From Persicaria tinctoria (taxonomy: Eukaryota; Streptophyta; Magnoliopsida; Caryophyllales; Polygonaceae), in NCBI GenBank assembly GCA_037127255.1, contig JBANSL010000018.1, positions 9,211,175-9,275,174 on the forward strand: a DNA stretch of 64,000 nucleotides, in the 5' to 3' direction. Below are positions 50,701 through 62,167 of this stretch, one piece after another; position 1 is the stretch's first letter, and each line of letters starts with the position of its first letter. The notes under the pieces are model-generated. The model was not told where the DNA came from and ran no database searches. It saw only the letters and a list, made by a program, of their open reading frames with translations. Made by a program: the position numbers and the translations under genes.

Positions 50701-51917
50701 TCCTAAAACAGAATAAAACATGGGACCAAGATAAATTACATGAAAATCTACATAATGTTATTCCAAATGACATAATAGAAGCAATCAAAACAACCCCAAT
50801 ACCACTAAACATCCATGTTGATAGACTATATTGGAAATGGAGCAAAAATGGCTGGTTCAGCACAAAGTCTGCAATTGACATGATACATAGACACAAAAAC
50901 CATGAAATTTCGAATATAAACTGGGTTTGGGGGCTAAAGATTCCTCCTAAAATAAAATCCTTCCTTTGGAAAATCCTTAAGAACGGAATACCCACTGCGG
51001 TTAAACTGGCATCTCGTCGTCTTGGTATTCCGACGAATTGCCCACACTGTGACTCCTGCTATGAAGACCTTAACCATCTACTATGGGACTGTCCTGTTTC
51101 TAGGGAAACCCTTATTGCATATAACCCAGGTGCCTTTAGGAAAATCCTGGGCTGTTTCAACAAAGAGGAACACCTTAACGACACAATCTGGGATATCAAA
51201 AATACAATTGGGGAAAAATGTTTTGAAGATCTAGCCTTTGTTTGGTGGGGAATTTGGTATTTCAGAAACAAAACGATATTTGAAAATATAAACCCAGACA
51301 TAAGGCGTATCTTATCATTTGTAAAAGAACAAATATTTATCTGGAAAACAGCGTATTCGGGTCCACCGGATTATTGCACAAATGACAAAACGATTATCAA
51401 AACAATCGACCAACCCAGATTGAAATCGAAAAGAAAAAGAACCAAATGGGAACCCCCTCCAAATGGAACTTATAAACTGAATTTTGACGGTTCTCTCTCC
51501 CATGATGGTAGGGGCACGTATGGCTTCATCCTTCGTGATTCCATTGGTGCTCCTATTTTCTGTGGCTCGGGAACCTCACCAATCACCTCGGTTTGTGGTT
51601 GTGAAAGCATGGGCCTTTGGAAGGGCCTACAAGCCGCAAAAGAACTGAAAATCATGAACATAATCATTGAAGGAGATAACTTAACGATTATCAAAAGTCT
51701 AAAAGGTATGGGGAAGCCTACTGGAGACTCTGAAATGATTGTCTCGGACAGTCTAGTCTCGCTGGGCTTCTTTGGTTCTGTTGAGATTCGTCATGTCTTC
51801 CGTGAGGCAAATCTGGTGGCTGACCGCTTGTCACGTATTGTCTTTGCTTCAAACGGATCTATGACTCCTGATGATTCTCTGTTGCGTAGTCTCATCCGTA
51901 AGGATGCTCTTGGCTAA
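47775..51917 (+). pseudogene. LINE ORF2: endonuclease, RT, RNase H; one stop codon
   Basis: Begins MKFSFWNVRGL at the ATG at 47775; about 1,381 codons interrupted by a single TGA (50532-50534) with the frame otherwise open. Apurinic endonuclease (about 1-230): MLAETKL, GDLNEI, SDHAQI. RT (about 450-750): YRPISLCSTTYK, VKLDMEKAFD, GLRQGCPLSP and the catalytic FADDIVIF (about residue 694). The C-terminal zinc-like region has CPHCDSCYEDLNHLLWDC (about 1090). RNase H (about 1233-1360): NFDGSLSHD, CESMGLWKGL, IIEGDN and ANLVADRLS carry all four acidic residues. Catalytic residues are all present, so only the TGA prevents a full product in this copy. Confidence 0.94.
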
Positions 51918-51989
51918 TAGAACTAAGCTCTATGGTCAAATTCTTTCCGTTTCAAAAAAAAAAAAAAAAAAAAGTACACACACAAATTA

Positions 51990-53989
51990 TATAGACTAGT
52001 TATGTGAGCTTGTACGACAAGAAGTAAAAGGGCCAGGTCGGAGGCCATTGCTTTTGTTGGGTCATGAGTGGATGAATTGATCTTGACCGGACCCATATCT
52101 TATGGCCCAGCAGGTGAATATGTTTCATTTAGGCCCACTAAACATGGAGGCCCACTAAACTGCATGAAACGACCCCTTAAATATGACATATTACCCATAA
52201 CCACCCCATAGATGGTTAGATGCGAAATTGTAGTAAACCACCCCTTTAATAAAAGACGAAAAAATAGTTTGCTTTGTGCTCACTTCGTGGTTGCGTAGTA
52301 AACCACCCCTTACATATTGTCAGTTAGCAAAACGCTGCCCACTCTCAATCCGTTTGCTTGCTGTTTAAATGATTTGAAGTTACTATTTTATCCCTACACT
52401 TTTTTTTTACCCATAACGGATTAGGTTCAAGGGTGGTTTTCTGTAATTTTTGTTTTAGGGGTGGTTTTGAGCATCATTGTTATATATTCATGTTTTAGTG
52501 TTAATTAGATTAGCATTCATTTTATGGAAAAGTTCGGAATCTACGCTATTTCGATGGTTTTATGTAGATTCGTAGATCCGAGGCAAAGAACACGAGGAAC
52601 GGAGCTAAGTAAGGCTAAGCGAGACTTTAGAGAGCTTAACAAAGAAGTCCCAAAAAGCATGGAACAAGCTAAGGAACAACGGAGCACGAAGTCGAGTCTA
52701 TGACGATAAACAAGGACGCTTTTCGGGAGGCAGCCTGAGGTAAGTTTTCATAAATTAGTTATTTCAATTCCTAGTTAGTTAATTAGTTTTGTTGTTTAAT
52801 AAATTAGAAATTTCCTAATTATTATATACGGTAGATAGATGTTTTCGGGATATTTTTGGAGCTAACCATGCAGGAAAAAAAAATATCTAATGGATTGTTT
52901 CCTGCTATTTACCCTTTTATTTAATACTTGGTTAAACATATCATTTATTATTCACATATTATTTTAGGAGGATAAACCTATATAAAATATAAAAAAAAAT
53001 TTATTGATTTTTAATAATAATTTCATGCTATTTTTTTAAAAAAAATATTTTAAAATTTTAATAAAAATAAAATTTAAATATTATATAGTTTTTACCATTA
53101 TAAAAAAAAAAACTTACGTGACCATAAATTATATATTTTGTCAAACGGTTATACATATTTAAGCATTAATTATAACATTCGTACTCCATGGCTATGGGCC
53201 TATATAATGAAAGCATGCACAATTGATAAGTACCCAGTAGTTGGTAATAATAATAGGCTCCATAGACAACATTGATGGGCATGCTATAGCTATACAATTC
53301 TGTTGATTGCCGTAGAAGGAATGTTTGACCTTTTTATTGAATCACTAACAGCTGGCTGTTAAAAACGCGTTGACTAGCTTAATGATAATGATTTAAAGTA
53401 AATTAATGTACTTGATTAAGCACTAAATAAACGACTGTAGTTGTAATCTCCAGGAGCAGGTGGGGTCGGCTTGATTGATTTGGTAGTGTTTTAGGGCGTG
53501 GAATTGTAATTTTGAACTTGGATTTGAAAAACAATAGAGAGGGAAAGGATGGAAGAGGGAGAGGCCGGCCTATGATTGCGGCTGGATTGGATATGGAATG
53601 GCTTGATGTTGCATCTACGTTAAGCAACAGTTACCCTATTAGTTTAATTTTGGGGCCTTTTTTTTCAATAGGGTTATGTACATGTATAAAGTTGTTATAT
53701 GCACTCGACCGTGCGGATTTTTGATTTGTTTCACTACGCTCACCTTCAAATTTTCAATATATTATTACCTTCTATAGACTAATAGATATTTTCACAAAAC
53801 TTGGCACAAAGTAAAAGACGGTATCGACAATTATATGGTGGGGGAATTTGGACAATGAAAAACAAAATGATACTCAACAACGACATCAATTGTTAAATGA
53901 ACTTAACGTGGGAGGGAGGGGAGGGATAAGTGGATAACAAGATGAGTGAATCTCTGCGGATCTTACCTTCTAAAAAATGTGAAAAAGTT
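51990..53989. other. spacer; possible fold-back with AACCACCCC words
   Basis: 52170-52490 holds AACCACCCC (three times) and the inverted GGGTGGTTTT (twice), suggesting an old inverted-repeat element without clear ends. The remainder is AT-rich with MITE-like arms (52960-53150) and short frames that match nothing. Confidence 0.35.
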
Positions 53990-54065
53990 GGGGATTTGAG
54001 AACCCAAGATCTCTTCAGTCTTTTTTTTTTTCTTAACCACTTAAACTAGACAACACTTTTGCTTC
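53990..54065 (-). repeat. tRNA-derived SINE head-like sequence
   Basis: Minus strand: TTGTCTAGTTTAAGTGGTTA (A-box-like) and TGGGTTCTCAAATCCC (B-box-like), flanked by GCAAAAGTG as at 6.9 kb. Confidence 0.45.
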
Positions 54066-54077
54066 AAATATCATTTA

Positions 54078-54741
54078 CAGGGGCGGCCCCAGGGTGGGGC
54101 GCGTGTACGCGGCCGCCCCACCCTTCTTTTTTTCTTATTTCTTGTTTGAATTTTTTATCCCACTTTTTCTTTTTCTTTTTACTTATGTTGTGCTTCCTCA
54201 ATGCTTTTGTTGTCCTTTTCTTTATTTCAATTATAGGATGATGACATTTCAAGTTATTCTTTCTCAACTTTAGTAATATATAAGATTTCATAAATTAATA
54301 TTTTATACTCTACAAAAGCATTCGAAATTTCAACATCCTATTAAACAAATTAAATTTACTTAAAATTAATTGAAACCTTTGTAGAAAAATATATTTCAAA
54401 TTGTATAATGATCTATACTATTTGTACTATATCATATGACATAAATATAAACTTTTTATTGTAAAAAATCTCTACAATGAACTTTATAATCAGAAATTTT
54501 TTAAAGTTATGAGAATTAATTTAGTGTTGTAAGAATTCAAATACCCTTACATAAATAATAATATTAATTTGTATAAGAATTCAAGTGCTCTTTTGTACAT
54601 AATAAATTAATAATATTCATTTGTAAGAATGACTATAATATCGTATGCCTCATTTTAATAATTGTACAGGGCCTCCAAAATCGATTGAATAACCCTGCAA
54701 AATTCCGCCCCACCTTTCAGAGAGTCCTGCGGCCGCCACTG
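54078..54741. mobile_element. hAT MITE with perfect 8-bp TSD
   Basis: Ends CAGGGGCGGCCCC and, reverse-complemented, CAGTGGCGGCCGC; flanked by ATCATTTA on both sides (54070-54077, 54742-54749). AT-rich interior, no transposase. Its right end matches the truncated element at 59482. Confidence 0.9.
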
Positions 54742-54813
54742 ATCATTTAAGTAAGTTATATTATCTCAAATTAAATACTAAATATAGGGGGGAAAACCTT
54801 CATTAAGCTGAAC

Positions 54814-55853
54814 TAGAGCTGGCAATTCGGGTCATCCGGTCGGGTTCGGGTCGATCGCATTCGGGTCGGGTCACTGATGAGTCGGGTCAACTCGGTCAAA
54901 ATTTCTGTGTCGGGCTTGGTCGGGTCGGGTCGGGTCGAATTCGGTCAAAATGAAATTCAGATTGGTCGGGTTTCGGTCAGAATCGGGTCAGACCCATTCG
55001 GGTTTTCGGTCAGAATCGGGTCGGTCTCGTTCGGGTTTCGGGTCGGTACTCGGGTCGGTCCCCGATATGTCGGAGATATTTAGAATTCGTTACCAATTTA
55101 CCATATAGCCATATATCATATAGGTATATCAGATCAAAATTTAAACGTATATCAATTTGAATGTAAACTTTTTATTTTATCAAGTTTATGGGTAATTTTA
55201 CAATTTAAATATTAATTTTTCATGTTTATTTTTAAAATTTGAAGTATAAATATAATACAACCCCGATAAGCGATATTTAGAAGTTAGAACCTTACTTTTT
55301 GGTAATCAATTTTATTAAATTGAATATGTAATTCATGTTATTTATGGATTTCAAAAAGCATTTTAGTAAAATTAAATATGATTCAATAAATAATCTACTC
55401 ATTGGCTCGTAAACTCAATGTTGTTAAACTCTCGATTCGATCCTACGATCTAACAATGGAAAAAATGATCCCGGTCATTTATTGCAATTATAACGATCCT
55501 ATAAAATGTCTATTATAAGAAATTTCTAATATTTACCCTTTATATTTAAGAAATTTATAATATATTTAGTTAATCTATATTATATTTAGTTTGTTTTTAA
55601 AATTTTACATCTTTATGGGAGTCGGGTCGGGTCGGGTTAGAATTCGGGTCGGGTCTTATTTGAGTCGGATCCGGGTTGAGTCGGGTTTGTCTGTATTCGG
55701 GTCACTTCGGGTTTCGGGTCAAAGTCGGTCGGGCTCGGTTTCGGGTTCGGGTTATGTATAAGTGGTATAACTCTAAATTTTCGGGTTCGGTCGGGTTTCG
55801 GTTCGGGTCGGTCGGTCGGGTTTCTCGGGTCGGGTCAGATTTTGCCAGCTCTA
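54814..55853. mobile_element. hAT element with GGGTC subterminal arrays
   Basis: Perfect terminal inverted repeat TAGAGCTGGCAA and perfect 8-bp TSD AGCTGAAC (54806-54813, 55854-55861). About 250 bp at each end are built from TCGGGTC/TCGGTC words, the rest is AT-rich. No transposase. Short frames in these arrays are artefacts of the repeats. Confidence 0.93.
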
Positions 55854-55861
55854 AGCTGAAC

Positions 55862-56561
55862 AATGGAACGTGTAAGCAATGATATGATAACACGTGATAC
55901 TTGATGAATCTATGGGGAGCTAGGCTCCAAGGGGTGATATTCGTTATTATTTTGAATAAGTTAAGTTGCCAAATTGACCAGCTTTATTATATATAACTTG
56001 CTTACATTTTCACATGTAGCTGATCCACTGTGACACCTTGAGAGGGAATATGTATTGAATTGAATGATGTTATTGTCCAATTGCTTGTTTGTAGTTTGGA
56101 ACTTGGAAGTGAACACACACAATCACACAGACACAGCTAATTAGTCGCCATAGAATTAGATTGGTCAAGATTTTAAACCATCCAAAATTCAAAACCCCTA
56201 CCTTTTAACTCCCCCTTTCTTTTACCTTTTCATTATTTTTTGTTGACACCATATCTCTCCTTCAAATTCAAGTGAGTTATGGCGCCAAAACAATACAAGG
56301 ATAAATTAAGGAAAGGTTAGTAATAATTAAAATGGAGTATAAAACTAAGAAAGTCAAAGAAAAGAAACACGATTGGTTTGAATATGGTTAGATTGGGCCA
56401 TATGGATCTGTAGTTACGTCCAGTCCAGCTCAATCCCTTGTGTCTTCCATCCATCAACCAGCTTTCATTTGCCTGTCATCTACGGAGTTTGATTTACAGT
56501 TCAACTACCTACGTGTGCCCAATTCCGATTACTTTACTAGTAGTATTGATTTTCGAACATT

Positions 56562-56566
<5 letters not shown>
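55862..56566. other. spacer, no gene seen
   Basis: AT-rich; no frame or repeat boundary recognised. Confidence 0.4.

Positions 56567-56626
<60 letters not shown>
56567..56626. repeat. (TA)n microsatellite, target of the MULE
   Basis: About 30 TA units ending exactly at the left TIR; TA units also follow the right TIR (60447-60466). Confidence 0.95.
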
Positions 56627-56629
<3 letters not shown>

Positions 56630-57653
56630 GGATGTTCAAGTGAGCACTAGTCTTATGATAAGCATCACCTCTTAAATGAGCACATTTAATCTCAGCCCTT
56701 CAAATAATCATCAACGGTATTTATTTAAACGGTGGCAAACTTGTAAATTTTAAAACTTATTTCCCCAAAATTGGAATCCCTCATCTCCCTCATCCGTCAA
56801 TTATCTCAATCTAAAAAAAAAAACAATTTGACGCTCTTCGTCTTTCTCCCGACTCAACCGGTGCACTACTGTACTCTATCCTTTCATGGCTCCTTGTTTC
56901 AGGTTTTTGTGGCATTTGAGCAGTCGCTCGTTATCCACTCTCCACACAATATGCTCTTTGGCTCCCACAATCTGGAACCCTCCCTCTTCAATTTGATTTC
57001 CCCTTCTCTGCTCAAGCTTCCCTGTTCGCAAATCCAGGTGAGTTAGAGATGTTCCAATGCTTCTTCGGTCCCGCTTCGTTATTAAGATTTGGCTCGTTGA
57101 AAACTTCAATTTCTTTTTCCTTATATCTGAAAGGACTCAAATCTGCTAGGTTTTGAATATAAACTTCAACCTCAGCAGGCAAGTAAACCCTAATTTATTT
57201 CATTCCCTTTAATCGCATTTTTTAATTCTTATTCTAATATGCATATTTTTTTACATTTTGGTTGAATTTGGAATTGCGTTATTAGGTGTTAGATTTGCAA
57301 CTTGTTGGTCAACCAATTGATATTTGAATTGTTCGAAGTTAAAGGTGTATGTATCATATGCTATATTGCTACTGATTCAGTACTTTTAATTTTTTATTTC
57401 ACATGGATCAATTTTGCTTTATATTTTGTATATGCTACTGAGTAATTAAGCTATATTGCTACCGAGTATATGCTATATATATTGCTAGAACTTTGAATAT
57501 GTCTGCTAATCTGCTATTATCTATTTGGATTTGCATTTGCTGTTGCTGCTACGTTAAGCAAGCTTGCTGCTTGTGCCTTTGAGTTGAGCTTGAATTGAAT
57601 GGTTGAATTGGCCAATAAATTTTATCTCATATTATTATACTCCGTACCATTTT

Positions 57654-57722
57654 AGTCTATTAGCTCAAACGGTAGAGCGGTGTTTTCATACACAAATGTG
57701 GGTTCAAATCCCACATAGGCTA
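57654..57722 (+). repeat. tRNA-like sequence (degenerate)
   Basis: Acceptor arm AGTCTAT/ATAGGCT, D-arm GCTC-8-GAGC and T-arm GTGGG-TTCAAAT-CCCAC all pair, but only 18 nt separate position 26 from the T-stem and the anticodon arm does not close properly. Probably a tRNA pseudogene or SINE head rather than an active tRNA. Confidence 0.5.
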
Positions 57723-57847
57723 TAAAAATACTTTGTATGATCGTTACCGTAGACTACAAATATGTGTGCATAATTAGCTGGAAAAAACAGGTTGTTGGGA
57801 ATTAAATGGTCTAAACAAATAGCTTATTGTCACACACTAGTGTATAT

Positions 57848-57927
57848 AAATGCCAGTTGACAATTGACAGCAAAAAAAAAATGCCAGTTGACAGTATTTT
57901 AACCAAAAAAATGCCAGTTGATAGCAT
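57848..57927. repeat. three copies of AATGCCAGTTGA(C/T)AG
   Basis: Copies near 57850, 57882 and 57910 separated by A-rich spacers, just downstream of the FAR1-like gene. Confidence 0.8.
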
Positions 57928-57949
57928 ACTAGCACCTTACAAACAAGCC

Positions 57950-59481
57950 TGATCATTTCTTCTAGGGCAAGTACGACTATTATATATGATTTGGTTCTCC
58001 ACAGCCTTTGCAAAACCTTGTACGCTTTTGTTGTTGCTCCATTGCATGTTATTTTCCTCCTTTGATTCTTTTACCACTCCCTTTGGTGTGTACTTCCTTA
58101 GGTGGGAAAATTTGCACTTTCTCGGGAGCTCTTGATCCAATAAAAGATTCTAACTCATGTGTCTTACTTACACTGGGGCTATTGCGTGATTCTCCCAAAT
58201 TTCTTAAAACTTCTTTGATCACCTTTGCGACAGCATCTTGTTTTTCTAGGTCCCTTCCAGCTAACTGCATACAACTCAAGAAATCGAACCAGTTACGCTG
58301 AATTTGCTTGTCCACTTGATCCATTTGAGAGCAATCTTCTAAAATATTCCCTTCCAAATCATAAATCAACCTACTAGCAGCCATCTTGGTCCATCGATTG
58401 ACAACATAATGACCGGGAAGCTCATCTAATCCTTTTAAAAGACATAATATATGACGACATAGAATTCCTTGACCTTCAAACATCTTACACGAACAATGTG
58501 CTACATTTGTGATAGGATTGTACAACACCTGCCTTTTCTTCACAGCCTTTTGCCGAACATTTACAATAGTGACATTGACCCCTTCGTCCACCGCTTTTCT
58601 ATCATATACTTCATATTCTGTGCAAGCACACCACAACTCTTCTTGAAATTTGTAGAAGTTTGCAAAAGTGTAGAGTGACCCTAACAAGAAAAGAAAACAA
58701 TGTAAGCTTCTTAAAAAAATCACAATGCAAGATTTCATAAGTAATTAAATGTCAGTGGAAGATCATTTCACCTGCATGTTTCTCTAACTCACTATTTATC
58801 TTTAGTTCAGGAACCGAACACTGAGTCTGATGGTCTGCTAGTAATTGGCGATGTCTTTGAACATCCATAGCACCTTCAAAGCGCATCCAAAACTCAACCA
58901 AACTCAAATGAGGATTCGTGAAATTGCTGAAAAAACTATTCTCGCTTTCAGATCTAGATGTCGTCCTCAAAAGACCCCCAAGAAATATATTCTTAAAGTA
59001 TGCATGTATCCACATATCTCGAATTTCATAGAGGTTGGACAACCAATAGTGCTTCTCCAATCTAAACTCAGCCATAACAGACCTCCATGTTGAACAGCAC
59101 ATATCTACCATCATCCATCCTTCTAAAACCAGCCAAGCCATTGCATCCTTCTCTTGTCAATTTTGACTTTCGAATTTTTTCCTTTCCATTTGATTTATTT
59201 GTATCTTCTTTAAATCCTTGTTTTGAGCAAACAAAGTACTTATACTTGGTATCACCAGCTTTGCTTTTCCTAGTAGATGATTTTCGTACACTAAAACCCA
59301 CATGATGAGCATAAGTTTTATAGAAATTCTCACACTTCTCCAAATTTTCAAACTCCATACCTTCTTTAGGTTTGAGTTCCTCATCACATACTGGAATCCA
59401 TTCTTTGATAAGAATGGGTGGCACTGCTTTATCTAGGTCTTGTTGTTTAGCTTCTTCATCAAATTCGTCAATCTCACCATC
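57950..59481 (-). pseudogene. FAR1/MULE transposase gene, internally deleted
   Basis: Minus strand. The N-terminal FAR1 DNA-binding domain (59424-59090) has NFYKTYAHHVGFSVRKSST and FVCSKQGFKE. It jumps near 59090, out of frame, to the region after the catalytic core (YWLSNLYEIRDMWIHAYF, RSESENSFFSNF), so the MULE transposase DDE core is missing. A GT-AG intron (58771-58681) precedes FANFYKFQEELW and the SWIM zinc finger CSCKMFEGQGILCRHIL. A TAA near 58050 cuts off a C-terminal zinc knuckle (CKGCGEPNH...NSRTCP), which also has a 4-nt TA expansion. The 5' end is cut by the hAT end at 59482. FAR1-type proteins are transposases, or domesticated light-signalling transcription factors; being inside the TIRs marks this one as transposase. 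Confidence 0.88.
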
Positions 59482-59960
59482 CAGTGGCGGCCGCAGGATT
59501 TCCTAGAGGGGGGGGGGGGGGCGGAATTTTTTGTCGAGAATTTTTTTTTTCCTCGGTATATAAAATAAAGAAATTTTTAAAAAATATATTGAAAATAAAC
59601 CATAAATTATGGTATAAATATGATATTTTATTATAAAAATTCATAAAATAATTTAATAATTTATATATATGTGTGTGTGTGGGCAGGATTAAGATTTTTT
59701 TAAAAATTATTGAAAGAAAATTATAAATTTTTTAATGAATTTTTCATTGGTAAATGGAAAAAAAATGATAGGATTGAAAAGTATGATAAAAAAAACTCAT
59801 AAATTGTGGTTTAAATATGATATTGATAGTAAAAAAAATTCATAGAAGTAAAAATTAGAAGAATTATTTAAGATATATGGGTAACATAATGAATAATCTA
59901 ATGAAAATATTAAAAGAAAAATATAACCAAAAAGGTAAGGAATAAAAGGAGTGCAAAAAA
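59482..59960. mobile_element. truncated hAT end with poly(G)
   Basis: Begins CAGTGGCGGCCGCAGGA at a point where the FAR1-like frame stops, includes a G run of about 15 (59507-59521) and GCGGAATTTT. This matches the inverted right end of the hAT MITE at 54741. No opposite end or second TSD copy was found, so the right boundary is arbitrary. Confidence 0.55.
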
Positions 59961-59964
59961 GTAA

Positions 59965-60050
59965 GTATTGAGACTTGAACCCATGACCTCTTGCTTCCCT
60001 AACCCTTCCTTCCATTCTTTTACCAACTAAGCTAGACAATCTTTGTGTTC
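59965..60050 (-). repeat. tRNA-derived SINE head-like sequence
   Basis: Minus strand: TTGTCTAGCTTAGTTGGTA (A-box-like) and ATGGGTTCAAGTCTCAA (B-box-like). Confidence 0.5.
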
Positions 60051-60494
60051 TCTTTTACATTTTTTCCACCAATAATCACGCCGAGGTTACCAACTGAAAG
60101 TGTGATTTCACTCGAATTAGAAATCTCATTAGGTTCCACGACTATACAATGGTACCCCTTGAAGAAAAAAAGAGGGCTTGTTGCATCAAAGGAAAAGGGA
60201 AGAACAAAGAAAGAGGGACATCTTGAAGGGAAGATGGGTATAGCCTATAGGTCTGAGCCGATAAAAAAAAAGGGTTGTGAGATTTTTTACGGAGAAGGAT
60301 TCCAATTTGGGGAACATGTTTTAAAATTTACAAGTTTGCCACCGTTTAAAAAAATATCATTGATGATTATTTGAAGGGCTGAGATTAAATGTTCTCATTT
60401 AAGAAGTGGTGCTTATCATAAGACTAGTGCTCACTTGAACATCCCCTATATATATATATATATATAGGCAAGAGTTCCAGTGAAACAAAGAATA

Positions 60495-60745
60495 CGGTGA
60501 AACGAATGAATATTGCGTTATATTAATATGAATATGACATTATGTGGATATGAATACGTGAATATTGTGGTGTGTGGATATGAATATGGTGTTATTCACT
60601 TTATATTATGTGAATATAAATAATAGCATATTCATATACCCATATTTAATTCATATTCATATTCACACAACATAATATTCATATTTATATATTCATATAA
60701 CATAATATTCATATGAATATGACTCAATATTCATTCGTTTCACCG
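60495..60745. repeat. fold-back element of ATATTCAT words
   Basis: Perfect outer arms CGGTGAAACGAATGAATATT (left) and its inverse at the right; the interior is repeated ATTCATAT/ATATGAAT. It immediately follows the TA tract at the MULE's right end. Confidence 0.8.
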
Positions 60746-61180
60746 TTTGAATTGAGGGATGAGTTGTGTTGTAGTCGTAGAGGCAGGCGTAGCGTAGCAT
60801 TTGCCAAATGGCCCAAATTGCAAATATACAAATAACATACTCCACCACCACCACGTCACTTTAAATGCAGCACCGTTTGACTTTACTGATTCTATTTCTA
60901 TTTATTTATTTATTTAAACCTTGCTCCTTTCGTAATCCTTTTTTATATCCTACGGAGTACGGAGTATATATATAAACTGCAATTGTGAATCGCACGTGAT
61001 TACTCTCTCTCCAATGGAACAATCACCGCCCAACTATTACTAAAATATGTGAAGACACAAAAGAGAGTCCCGTATTGAAAATATGAAGTAACAAGTTGAT
61101 AGTATATTCATAAGCTGTAGACCAGGTTCAGATTATGTTTTATTATAAAGCCGGTATAGTTCATTAGTTAGTTAGGAAGT
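60746..61180. other. spacer, no gene seen
   Basis: AT-rich, with a short TATATATAAA-like patch near 60965. Confidence 0.35.
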
Positions 61181-61215
61181 CACGTGGTTGTCACGTGATC
61201 TCGTCGGCTATATAG
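61181..61215 (+). promoter_or_regulatory. paired G-boxes and TATA box, orphan promoter or LTR
   Basis: CACGTGG (61181-61187), CACGTGA (61192-61198) and TATATAG (61209-61215), followed by a CT-rich leader. The first ATG (near 61295) opens only six codons. It may be a remnant LTR promoter; no coding region follows. Confidence 0.4.
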
Positions 61216-61553
61216 CCTTTCTTCTTCTTCCTACAGATCCAACTTGTTCTATTCGATTCAGCTAACTGAAATACAAGCTTCATTTGTTGGTTTTCATGGC
61301 TTCCTTTCTCCTTTGATTCTTTCTGTTTCTGCTAAACAAAGATTTCGATCTTTGAATTCTGAAACAAGTTTTAGTATATAAATTAATGAGCTTTTTTTAT
61401 TGTAAATTGATTTTATGATGAAATCTTACTCGGCTTATATGCTGAGCTACTAGCGCACAAGCACTCGTTCACAGTCCTAAAGTTTGTTCATTCGTGTTTT
61501 CAATGTGCAAGTCTCATCACATATCTCAATACCATCTCGCGTACTTATCCCTC

Positions 61554-61607
<54 letters not shown>

Positions 61608-62167
61608 TGGATTATAATGTATTTATGTGTTTTTAACTTTCCGTCAAATGCAGAATGAATTCCTTGGTTATTTTAATTACAAGATGTAGATCAAGTTAGA
61701 ATATAAATAATGATGTGAAAGTTGACTTACGATCGAGATCGATAGAGTTAAAGCCCAGTTGGGAGTACGTTAGGAAGAGTGGTGTGCAAGTGCACCTCTA
61801 TAGCCTATAGGTGTCAAAATGTGACATCTAAATTTATTTAATAAGGGTCTATTTCAAAATTAATTAAATGGAAAGCGTAATGCATCAAACAAATGATTCG
61901 TTTGTTATATGAAACCAATTCAAGGTCAATTTGAGTTAGTTAGTCGTTACAATTTGGAGTTTATTGTAAATAGACCGATCGACTAAGACATGTAATACGG
62001 AATGAGCCACGCTATAAAAAATTTTAAGTTTCACTCTCTTTATAGTTTATACACATTCCTAGTAATTTTAAAAAGTTTCACGTTACACTCTTTTAACCTA
62101 GAACGAGTTTTCCAAGCAATGGAAAAGGTGGTTATTATAATTTCATGCATTGGTGGATCTAGGGGGT
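61216..62167. other. spacer with (ATA)n
   Basis: Includes an ATA run (about 61553-61606). No gene recognised. Confidence 0.45.

Larger units (their letters stand above)
44110..51973 (+). mobile_element. full-length L1-type LINE, 7.9 kb
   Basis: Flanked by a perfect 16-bp TSD, GTACACACACAAATTA (44094-44109 and 51974-51989), with poly(A) at about 51955-51973. It contains an unusual 3.3-kb ORF1-like region and then ORF2 with endonuclease, RT, zinc-knuckle-like region and RNase H. The perfect TSD indicates a recent insertion. Confidence 0.95.
56627..60446 (-). mobile_element. Mutator-like element carrying a FAR1-type transposase relic
   Basis: Long inverted repeats of about 155 bp: 56627-56781 starts GGGGGATGTTCAAGTGAGC, and 60292-60446 is its inverse. 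Inserted in a TA microsatellite, so the TSD cannot be delimited. The interior holds a minus-strand FAR1/MULE-type gene, a tRNA-like sequence, short direct repeats and a nested hAT end. 3.8 kb in all. Confidence 0.82.

Noticed and set aside
53403..53627. 74-codon minus frame
   Set aside because: No motif, no matching partner exons, ordinary composition for the spacer.
54877..55882. Gly/Val/Arg/Ser-rich frames
   Set aside because: Products of the GGGTC subterminal arrays of the hAT element.
57654..57722. functional tRNA gene
   Set aside because: The anticodon arm is too short to close, despite good acceptor, D and T arms.
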